A DNA stretch of 64,000 nt from JAIYDQ01 sp034408855 (lineage in GTDB: Bacteria; Planctomycetota; Planctomycetia; Pirellulales; Pirellulaceae). Both the position numbers and the translations under genes were made by a program. The notes beneath the pieces were generated by a model that worked only from the letters and a program-made list of their open reading frames with translations, was not told the origin of the DNA and ran no database searches. Below are positions 8,438 through 17,300 of the stretch, in pieces. Location of the stretch: contig JAWXCK010000055.1 in NCBI GenBank assembly GCA_034408855.1, forward strand, positions 1 to 64,000, in the 5' to 3' direction. The first letter of the stretch is position 1, and each line of letters opens with the position of its first letter.

Positions 8438-10818
8438 TGAATTTTGTTCACGTTTCGCTATTGGCTGGTTCCGCGATGGCAATACTGCCTGTACTGCTAC
8501 ATCTGCTCGGCAAGCGCGAACCTAAGCGAATCACGTTTCCAGCCCTTCGCTTTGTGAGGCAAACGGCCGTTCAAACGCAACGCGGCTGGATGATCAAACG
8601 CTGGCTGCTGCTCGCCACGCGAGTGCTCTTGGTTTTGATGGCTGCCCTCGTATTTGCTTCGCCACGAGTTCATAGCGCGATGCTCGCAACGTACTTGTCG
8701 ATCGGACTAGTCGCCGTTTTGGCCTTGCTTGCGACAGCGTCGGCGCTGCTATCGATTGCCGCCCGACACCCGCGATCCATCTCGTCCGGGATCGCAATTC
8801 TCGCGTTTGGATTGTGGAGCGTGGTCGTATTCTGGGGAAGTTTAGCGATAGTACGCGGCAAAGCCGCTCCAACGCAATCGAATGTTGGCCCCATTTGCGC
8901 TGCGATCGTCATCGACACAAGTCCCGCGATGGAATACCGTTTTGCAAACGTGTCGCGACTGGAAGCTGCTAAGGACACTGCCCGATGGTTGATGGATCGT
9001 TTTCCTGCGGAAAGTCAGATCGCTATCGTGACATCCGCTCAAGCGCAGCGTTTGCATACCGGTCGTGTTTCGGCGAATCGCCAGCTTGATAACATCAAGG
9101 TCGGTGGCCGAGTCACCGATTTGCCGAGCTGCATTCGGGCGGCCATCGACTTGATTCGCAATACGAAACTCGAACGTCGCGAGGTTTACATCTTGACCGA
9201 TATGTCGACCAACGCATGGCGAGACGGAGCAAACATGGGACTAGGCGATCTTCTCAGCCCAAACCGACCCGAGCCTCCTTTGTTGGTTCAAGTCATCGAT
9301 CTCGGTTCACCGAAACGCGAAAACTGGTCATTGTCGCAACTGAAATTGAGTCAGGAAGTGGTCGCGCCTGGAAGTGCCGTCAACATCTCCGCGTTGGTGG
9401 TCGCGTCGGAAGATGCTCCGGCCATGCAGATCGCGGTCGAACTCCTTGTCGAGCAACCGGATCTTCGCCTCCCATTGATTCGCAACGGCGAAATGATCGT
9501 GCCGCAACGCACGATAGTCGATCGGCAAAATCTTGATGTGGTGCAAGGGGGAACAAGCGTTGTTCGTTTCACACTCCGAGATTTACCCGAAGGGCCAACG
9601 CATGCATTGTTGCGATTGAGCCGTCCGGATCCGATGGTGATAGACAATCAGTTGGCGATCACCGTCGAGGCGGAACCGCAAGGTAAAGTCTTAGTGGTTG
9701 CAAATGAAGACGCCAAGGGCAACAACAGTGGGCTACTTGCGGCCAAGATAATCGACCCGGAATTGCGTTACGTCGATTTGCGTGCCTATCCACAGCTCGT
9801 TCAATTGGAACTCGATAATTTCGACGCGATTCTAATGGTCGACCCACCCGACCTAAGTCAAGCTGTAGTTGATAAAATTGAATCGTCGGTCCAATCTGGG
9901 CTCGGTGTAATGCTGGTCATGGGAAAAACATTCAATAGCGCTAAATTGTGGAACGCGTCGCCGATTGCCAAGCTTTTGCCGGGCAAAGTGACCGAACAAT
10001 GGCGGCGTCCGATGACCGATGAGAAGGTCTATTTTCATAATCTGCAACGAAAACATCCTGTGTGGAGTCTCTTTGATCAAGTAGGAGCTGAAACACCGTG
10101 GAATTTGCATCCGGTTTACAAGTACTGGGGGATCGATTCACTTGCCGACGATGCCTCGGTAATCATACGCTATACGCATAGCGGACATCCAGCGTTGATC
10201 GAGCAATCGCGAGGAGCTGGCCGCATTCTGACCATGACGACCACGATGACGGACATCGATTCATTGGAACAACCGCCGTGGAATCGATTGCTTGCTGCTA
10301 GCGAACCCTGGCCGAATTTCGGGCTGCTCAACGGCGCGATGCTCTATTTGTCTGGATCGGACCAAGCGCATCGAAACGTGCCCGTCGGAGCACCCGTCGT
10401 TTTAGATAACCCGATCGATCGGTTTCCCAGTCGGTATGATTTATTCACGCCTTCCGGCGAAGTCGTGCGCATCCAGACTCAAGCTAATGCGATTCGATTT
10501 CCTTATGCGAACGAACTCGGGACGTATCGACTCAAGAGTGGTCAAGTCGACAAATCAGGGGCGCGCGGCTTTAGTACGCACTTAGACGCCCAGACCATCA
10601 ACCTAAAGCGAATGACCGAGGACGATTTGGATCGTGTACTGGGGAAGGAACAGTATTATTTTGTTCGCGATCGAGATTCATTGCAAAGTTCGCTAGGACA
10701 AGCTCGATTTGGTCGCGATCTTTCCCCTTTCCTTCTTTGCATTTTGGCACTCTTGGTGATCGCTGAACAAGTCATCTCGTATCGGTTCTACTCGATAGGG
10801 GCTGCTGCGACACGATGA
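8437..10818 (+). CDS. BatA-like membrane protein with vWA domain
   Basis: A 793-residue protein beginning at GTG 8437, which overlaps the preceding stop codon by one base. The N-terminal segment (LLAGSAMAILPVLLHLLGKREPKR...) is the Aerotolerance/BatA N-terminal domain: a membrane helix, then a second helix after WMIKRWLLLATRVLLVLMAALVF. Two more helices follow at about residues 85-150. The vWA domain starts near AAIVIDTSPAMEY, where the DxSxS MIDAS motif has degraded to DTSPA. A large periplasmic part and a final C-terminal helix (LLCILALLVIAEQVISY) complete it. It probably forms an envelope complex with its neighbours, assembled by the MoxR ATPase. The role in the cell is not known for planctomycetes. 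Confidence 0.88.
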   Translation: MNFVHVSLLAGSAMAILPVLLHLLGKREPKRITFPALRFVRQTAVQTQRGWMIKRWLLLATRVLLVLMAALVFASPRVHSAMLATYLSIGLVAVLALLATASALLSIAARHPRSISSGIAILAFGLWSVVVFWGSLAIVRGKAAPTQSNVGPICAAIVIDTSPAMEYRFANVSRLEAAKDTARWLMDRFPAESQIAIVTSAQAQRLHTGRVSANRQLDNIKVGGRVTDLPSCIRAAIDLIRNTKLERREVYILTDMSTNAWRDGANMGLGDLLSPNRPEPPLLVQVIDLGSPKRENWSLSQLKLSQEVVAPGSAVNISALVVASEDAPAMQIAVELLVEQPDLRLPLIRNGEMIVPQRTIVDRQNLDVVQGGTSVVRFTLRDLPEGPTHALLRLSRPDPMVIDNQLAITVEAEPQGKVLVVANEDAKGNNSGLLAAKIIDPELRYVDLRAYPQLVQLELDNFDAILMVDPPDLSQAVVDKIESSVQSGLGVMLVMGKTFNSAKLWNASPIAKLLPGKVTEQWRRPMTDEKVYFHNLQRKHPVWSLFDQVGAETPWNLHPVYKYWGIDSLADDASVIIRYTHSGHPALIEQSRGAGRILTMTTTMTDIDSLEQPPWNRLLAASEPWPNFGLLNGAMLYLSGSDQAHRNVPVGAPVVLDNPIDRFPSRYDLFTPSGEVVRIQTQANAIRFPYANELGTYRLKSGQVDKSGARGFSTHLDAQTINLKRMTEDDLDRVLGKEQYYFVRDRDSLQSSLGQARFGRDLSPFLLCILALLVIAEQVISYRFYSIGAAATR

Positions 10819-13169
10819 CCGCCTGGAATTTCGAACCTATATTTGGGAACTATCTAGCGATCGTATTCCTTGGATTGCTGGGCTTCATCGTCTTTTTTTT
10901 CATTCGGCTTGATCGGCAGTTGTCGATCGGCAAGCGGCTGACCCTCAACTTATTGCGACTGTTAACACTGGCCATCCTCTTATTTGCGATGCTGCGACCA
11001 GGGGTAACGTTTACCAACCGTCAAGCACCACACCAATCCGTCGCGGTTTTGATTGATACCTCGGCCAGTATGCAACTGCCGTCGGGAGTCACATCCCAAA
11101 CACGCTGGGATATCGAGCGACAAGTCTTGAAGGAACTCAACGATCGCAGCGAGGCACTTGGAAAGGAAGTCCATTGGAAAATCTTCGCGTACGATAGCCA
11201 GTTGCGAAATTTAGGGCTGTCGAATGTGAGCGACAAAGACGTTAAGAATGATGGCGTTCAAACTGATTGGCAGTCGATCCTTCCGGCCATCCCAATAGGT
11301 CCGATCACCGATGTCGGGAAACCGATTAGCGAAGTGTTGTCGGCGGTTACCGATCCGCCATTGATGGCCGTTGTTTGGTTGGGCGATGGAGCTCAAACTT
11401 CTCGAAGCGACACAACCGATGCCCAACAATCAGCACGGCAGCTTTCGCAGTTGGATATCCCGCTCTATTTGATCGGCATTGGACCTAAAAGCGGCTCAGA
11501 GCAAACTCGCGATCAGATTCTCGAAGAGATACCGGATCAAAGCGAAGCCTTTGCCAAAAATGTCGTTCCCGTCCGCGGCAGTTTGCGAGCCATCGGTTTG
11601 CAAAACCGAGAATTGACGGTCGGAATTTATCTAATCGAGGAAAGCTCCAAGCCAACATTGCTGAATCAAGTTTCACTTAAGCCTAGCCAAATCGATCAGT
11701 CGCTTCCATTTCAACTTGCTATCACTGCTCCCTCGCCAGGAGCCTATCAATTGTTAGTAAAAGCAGAAGGAGTCGACGGCGAAGCAACTTTGTTGAATAA
11801 CGAACGAACGTGCTTTCTAAACGTTCGCGATTCCGGTTCACGAATACTCCTCTTGGAAGGACAGCCACTTCCGGAACAAAAATATATTCGCCGCGCGCTG
11901 GCTGATAGCCCTGACCTTCAGATCGATCGAAAGTGGATCCTCGAATCGACTCGCGATCAGTGGCCGATGGATCTGAGCGAATGGCTGAAGAACGATCTCT
12001 ACGATTGCATCGTCCTAGGTGATGTTGATTCATCAGCCCTCGGCCCGAAGACACTGGCTCGAATTGTCGAGCTAGTTCAGAGCGGCGTCGGTCTCGTGAT
12101 GACAGGTGGATACCATGCCTACGGAAGCGGTGGCTATCAAGATTCGCCCATGGCGAGCATCGTTCCGTTTGAAATGGACAGCGTCCGCCAGCTTTTCGGA
12201 AAGCCACTTAACGACAGCGGCCATTGGATCGGCGAGATTCAACTAGAGCCCCGCGGCACGCATCCGATCACCGACTTGAGCAAATCGTTGAATGCAATGA
12301 ACGTGGCCGCATCCAGTACCGAGATGCGATCGCCAGCCAACAACGCGGAAGCCTGGAAGCAACTCAAGCCGCTATTGGGTGCCAATCGATGGCGAAACAT
12401 CCGCGAAGGTCCCGGGATTCAGATTCTCGCCAATGGTCCTGAAAATCAGCCGTTGATTATCAGCAGCGACGCTGGGAAAGGACGCGTTCTTTGTCTGGCG
12501 TTCGATTCGACATATCGTTGGTGCCTGCAAGGCAAAACAGAATTGCATCGTCAGTTTTGGCGACAAGCCGTACTCTGGACGATGCGACGCGAGGAAACCG
12601 AAGAAGGGTTACGTTTAGAAATGCCCAAAAGAACGCTTGCGCTGGGCGAATCCTCAACGTACACCCTATTCTGGTCGCCCGGTTCCAAGCAAGCCCCGAT
12701 GCCCAAAGACATCGAATTGCGATGGTCGGTCAACGGCGACGATCGCGGCCCGCTCGTGCCGCAAAAAACCGGTCCGAATTCGATGACTGGAGAGATCATT
12801 CAAGTCGCAAAACCAGGCAGATATGAAATATCCGCTCGAGCCACCAACAGCGACGGACAACCTCTTTCGACGAAAATGCCATTCATCGTTGTCGATATGG
12901 CCATTGAAAAACTTCAAGCTTCTCCCGACTGGCCACTGATCAATCAGCTTGCCAAGCTCAGCGAGACTGCCGGAGGAAGATCGATTGCACCGGAGTCCAC
13001 CGACGAAATCTTTAAATTGCTCGCCGAACGCCGCCGGACAGCCACTGTCGCATCGGTAAAAACGTTCCGACTCGGCGATGGTCTCATCGACAGTTGGCTG
13101 ACCTTCGTCCTGATAGCACTTCTCTGGTCTGTTCAATGGAGCTTGAGAAAAGCATGGAACCTGCCATAA
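10815..13169 (+). CDS. Large vWA membrane protein with GATase1-like domain
   Basis: A 784-residue protein whose ATG overlaps the previous stop (ATGA at 10815-10818). Two N-terminal membrane helices (YLAIVFLGLLGFIVFFFI and LLRLLTLAILLFAMLRPG) are followed by a vWA domain with an intact MIDAS DTSAS at about residue 76. After a beta-rich part, LLLEGQPLPEQKYIRRAL and GVGLVMTGGYHAYGSGGY resemble the class I glutamine-amidotransferase-like domain usual in this operon's last gene. A C-terminal helix (WLTFVLIALLWSVQW) ends it. It presumably works with the BatA-like and DUF58 proteins at the membrane. Confidence 0.87.
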   Translation: MTAWNFEPIFGNYLAIVFLGLLGFIVFFFIRLDRQLSIGKRLTLNLLRLLTLAILLFAMLRPGVTFTNRQAPHQSVAVLIDTSASMQLPSGVTSQTRWDIERQVLKELNDRSEALGKEVHWKIFAYDSQLRNLGLSNVSDKDVKNDGVQTDWQSILPAIPIGPITDVGKPISEVLSAVTDPPLMAVVWLGDGAQTSRSDTTDAQQSARQLSQLDIPLYLIGIGPKSGSEQTRDQILEEIPDQSEAFAKNVVPVRGSLRAIGLQNRELTVGIYLIEESSKPTLLNQVSLKPSQIDQSLPFQLAITAPSPGAYQLLVKAEGVDGEATLLNNERTCFLNVRDSGSRILLLEGQPLPEQKYIRRALADSPDLQIDRKWILESTRDQWPMDLSEWLKNDLYDCIVLGDVDSSALGPKTLARIVELVQSGVGLVMTGGYHAYGSGGYQDSPMASIVPFEMDSVRQLFGKPLNDSGHWIGEIQLEPRGTHPITDLSKSLNAMNVAASSTEMRSPANNAEAWKQLKPLLGANRWRNIREGPGIQILANGPENQPLIISSDAGKGRVLCLAFDSTYRWCLQGKTELHRQFWRQAVLWTMRREETEEGLRLEMPKRTLALGESSTYTLFWSPGSKQAPMPKDIELRWSVNGDDRGPLVPQKTGPNSMTGEIIQVAKPGRYEISARATNSDGQPLSTKMPFIVVDMAIEKLQASPDWPLINQLAKLSETAGGRSIAPESTDEIFKLLAERRRTATVASVKTFRLGDGLIDSWLTFVLIALLWSVQWSLRKAWNLP

Positions 13170-13204
13170 CTGGTGCTTTGTCAACCGGCAAACTGTTTGC
13201 ATTG

Positions 13205-13277
13205 ATCAGCCGGAACGCGTTAGCGTCCTGGTTTCCCAGCAATTCGAGCGAACCGGTGCTAACGCACTGCGGCTGAT
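13205..13277. repeat. Palindromic intergenic repeat, family A copy 1
   Basis: Imperfect inverted repeat beginning ATCAGCCGG and ending CGGCTGAT, with inner arms AACGCGTTAGCG and GCTAACGCACTG. It is nearly identical to the copy at 26032-26103. It sits between convergent genes, where it could serve as a bidirectional terminator. Confidence 0.8.
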
Positions 13278-13327
13278 CCCTGTTTGTCTAAATGAGAAAA
13301 TTATATTGGATAGCTCTCGATGGATCG

Positions 13328-13888
13328 CTACAGGCCGAATTGAGCGCGTGCGAATCGCGTTTTTATTTCGCTTGCCGCCATACCCGAAGTGCCCATCTCG
13401 TAGGCTTTGATCACACCTGGATGCATCATGACGATCAATCCATAGACGCCAAGTCCGATCGAAAACGGGGCACAATAACAGGTTAACGATGTAATCATGC
13501 CACCGATCAGCGAGGTTATCATGAGAGTCCGGCCTCGAAACCTAAAGCTGGTAATTCCCGACAAAATTCGCAGCAATGAAAAAATGGCAACGATGACACC
13601 GCCAACGCCAAAACCGATCGACATCCAAAACATCATCTCAGGAGGTGGCGGTGGACTTTGGTTTTTCATGTTGGGCAAGATCGCTGTAAAAAAAACGGCA
13701 TAGAAAATCAGGACCGCCCCCATAAACAGCTCAAGGCAGCCAAGCACGATTTGAAGAATTCCAATGACCATAACATGACTGATCATCCCATTTTGTTGCG
13801 GCAACGGACCAGGAACGTAGTCCGCGACGACATCCTTGGCGGCAAAAGGATTGGCATAAGGATTATTTGGTTGATCTTGGGAATCCAT
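13328..13888 (-). CDS. Four-helix membrane protein of unknown function
   Basis: A 186-residue protein with a proline/asparagine-rich N-terminus (NNPYANPFAAKD, a frequent opening of planctomycete membrane proteins). Four hydrophobic helices follow: about residues 35-60, 85-108, 118-135 and 137-152. A PPPPPE stretch lies between helices one and two. The C-terminus is short, basic and cytoplasmic-looking. Similar small tetraspan proteins are widespread in planctomycetes without a known role. It is convergent with the MoxR operon and is probably monocistronic. Confidence 0.75.
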   Translation of the reverse strand: MDSQDQPNNPYANPFAAKDVVADYVPGPLPQQNGMISHVMVIGILQIVLGCLELFMGAVLIFYAVFFTAILPNMKNQSPPPPPEMMFWMSIGFGVGGVIVAIFSLLRILSGITSFRFRGRTLMITSLIGGMITSLTCYCAPFSIGLGVYGLIVMMHPGVIKAYEMGTSGMAASEIKTRFARAQFGL

Positions 13889-14390
13889 AGTTCAAATACA
13901 TTACCCCACAAAAATAAGTAAAAAGCCGCGAATTCGACATTGTCTCAGTTCCCAATGATAGCGTGTCGCAACCTCAGCTCGCGTCAGGGCTAGTCAGAAA
14001 TATATATTGCGAGATTAGCCGACGGCTGTTAGGCCCGGTTTTCACAAGGAAACTGGAGCTAACGCTCTGCGGCTAATTGCGTAGCTTCAAAAACTGACTT
14101 GCCCTTCAGCTCGCGTCCAAGAACCACAAAAGTATTCGCATAGCCGGCAAACTGTCGGAATAATCGGAATAGAAGCGGAACTTTTGGGTAAAATCGACCA
14201 TCAGAGACTGGTCCGATTTCGTTGACAGGGTGCCCGCCCCAATTAGAATCGAATCTGGAAGTTGACTTAGCTCGCCCAAGAATCCTATTTTGTGGCGATG
14301 ATAACGACCAAGTAATCCGCCCTAATCGAGGTCGGCGTTCGTGTTTTTGAGCGCTGGCCGCTAGTTTTTATCTCGTTCGCTGGGGACGTC
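13889..14390. other. Divergent intergenic region
   Basis: About 500 bases between a leftward membrane-protein gene and the rightward giant exported protein. It contains the family A repeat described separately. A weak GGGGAC precedes the ATG at 14391. No other gene-like frame was found. Confidence 0.6.
14014..14077. repeat. Palindromic intergenic repeat, family A copy 2
   Basis: A diverged copy that keeps the ends ATTAGCCG and CGGCTAAT and the inner GCTAACGC and CCCGGTTTTC motifs. It lies in a divergent gap, so here it cannot be a simple terminator for both neighbours. Confidence 0.6.
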
Positions 14391-17300
14391 ATGTCGAATT
14401 CGCGAAAAAATGATTCTCGCAAAGCATCCCGTTGGTCACGATGGCTCGGGAAACGTTCCCAATTGAAAAGCGCCCTTCGAAGGCCAGTTCTCGAACTGCT
14501 GGAAGATAGAAGGCTGATGGCGGCTGTGCCGTATTCCGATGGCAAGTATTATCCGTTGCTCGGAATCACAGCAGGAGATACGTCGATTCCCGCAGCCGAA
14601 TACGCTCGACGTGCGCGTTCGACTAATGGTATTGGTGGAAGCAATCAAAGTTCTGCCGATGGACTCGGGTCGCCCGTTGCTAACACGACGATCGAAGTCG
14701 AACCGAACAATTTTCCAAGAAACGCTCAGCTTCTACCATTGGGAACAGTGCCGAGCAAGTTTCAGCAAGTAACGGTGGCAGGAAGTTTGACGAATACTCC
14801 GATAGGAGCGGCCATCCCGACTTTTTTTGATGAGGACTTCTATGCGGTAGATCTTTTGGCGGGGGACATTTTAGACGCTCAATTGACGGGCACCAATATC
14901 GGCTTTTACGATGTGTCGTTGAACGATGCGAACGGAAACTTGCTCGTTACATCCATCTTTCCAAATGCATCTGCGGTTATCGGCTCCCCTCTATCGGTAG
15001 GTGGCACCGCTTCGTTTTCATATGTGACCCCAAACACCGGTCGTTATTTGGTTCGTGTGTCCGACGGTACCGCAGGATATTCACTTCGTCTTCAAGCTTT
15101 CAGAAACACTTTCGAACAAGAAACGGTTGGCACACGTCAGATTTTGTTTTTGGATTTCGATGGCGCAACCATTCGCTTGGATCCATTCCTTGGAATTCCT
15201 TTGAGCGCGCGTATCGAACCATTCGACACAAGTCTTAGCGTACTCGGAATACTTCCAACGGAGGCAAATCAGGTCGTTGATGAGGTAGTGGCGACGGTAA
15301 GGGAGAATTTTATCGAATCACTTCCATTGCTTGCACGAAATGGCTATTACACGGCGGATGGAATCCCAGGTCACTTTGATATTGATATTCGCGATAGTCG
15401 AACGAGTCCTGACCCTTGGGGCCTTCCGAATGTTTCACGCGTCATTTTCGGGAATAACATCTTCCTTGCAGGCTTACGAGGAATTGCGCAAAGTGTTGAT
15501 CCAGGAAATTTCTATCGCGAAGAAACCGCGCTCACTACGCCCGAAGGATATGTGGATGCATTGCTAGTTCCCATCGCCTCGGGGACAACCCGCGCCAAAG
15601 CTTTCGGAAGAGCAATTGGAAATACTGCCTCGCACGAAGCCGGCCACTTTTACGGCGCACGGCATCAAAACAGCTTTAATACAAACCTTCAGCTCATGGA
15701 CGAAGGTGGGCAACCTACTGCGACGTCTCGCATGGGCGTTGGCCCAGACGGAATTTTTGGTACGATTGACGACATCGATATCGATTTTGGTGTCGACGAA
15801 TATTCACTGCTAGAGGGCTTCTCGGGCATTGAAGACACAGCGGCCACGATGGCATTTGGTCTTTCAACCGGTATGCGCGGCGGATTTGTTTCGGGAACGA
15901 CATTCAATGATCGAAATCGAAATGGCTTAATTGGTTCCGGCGAGGAAGGTTTAGCGAACCAATTGGTCTACGCGGATTACAATTCCAACGGTGTCGCAGA
16001 TGTCGGCGAACCGAGGGCGGTTAGCGGAGCCAACGGCACGTACATTTTGGTCGTTGCACCGGGAACATGGAAGATTCGCGGCGTGCCGCAAACCAATTGG
16101 CTATTAACGGGAGCTGCATTCCAAACCGTAACGGTCGGGCTTAGTCAAACGGTTTCCAATATCAATTTCGGCCAAGTCCTTCCAAATCAGGCGGTGACAG
16201 GCTTCAAATGGTCGGATACCAACGGCAATGGAATTCGAGATGCGGGCGAACCAGGAATGGGCGGCTTCTGGATTTACGTCGACTTGGATGGCGATGACCG
16301 AATCGACCTCGGTGAACCGTCCGCCGTCACGGCTGCCGATGGTAGCTATAGCCTCAATCCACCTACGACGGGATTTTATGCGATTCGCGAAGTCGTCCCG
16401 CCTGGTTTTATCCAGACCTTTCCTATCGGTGGCGAACACTTGGTTACGTTTAACGGAACGCCACTTCGCGGGATCGATTTTGGCAATCAATCAGCTCGCG
16501 ACTACGGCGATGCGCCCGGGCCCTACCCGACATTGATTTCGCAAAACGGCCCAAGCCATGGTTTCGATGCGAACCTATTTTTAGGAACAAACGTCGATTT
16601 TGATGCCAATGGAAATCCGAACGCGAATGCAACGGGCGATGATATTGTTGGCCGCCTCGATGTCAACGGACTAGTAATCGACGATGAAGATGGCGTCACC
16701 TTTGCGCGACCTATTGTTGCCAATGACACGCAGAACCTCGCTAAAGTTCTGGTTCGAAACGCGACTGGCTCCGTAGCCTTTCTGAGCGGATGGATCGATT
16801 TCAATCGCGATGGCGATTGGTCGGACGCTGGTGAAAAGATTCTCTCAGATATCTCAGTTACTAGCGGTCAAGTTGAGCACCGTTTTACGGCACCCTCGAG
16901 TGCGTTGCTGGGCAACACTTTCGCTCGATTCCGTCTTTCCCGGACCCCAGCCCTAGGTGTCACCGGTCCAGCCGATAACGGTGAAGTCGAAGATTATCTG
17001 GTCAACATAACAAATATCGAGAAGTACGCGATTGATGACAACTACACGGTTCCACGCAGCTCGATCGATAACGTTTTGAATGTTCAGAGCAACGACTACT
17101 CGCCGTCGGTACCAGGCGAGAGCGCCCGCATTACCGGAGTAACTCAAGGGACGGCAGGAGGATTGGTCACGTCGCCTGACGGTCAGACGATTCGTTACAC
17201 GCCGCGCACCGGATTTACCGGTACAGAAACTTTTACCTATACCGTCCTGACTTCCAATGGAAAAATCGATTCGGCTACCGTGACGGTGACCAGTGTCTTT

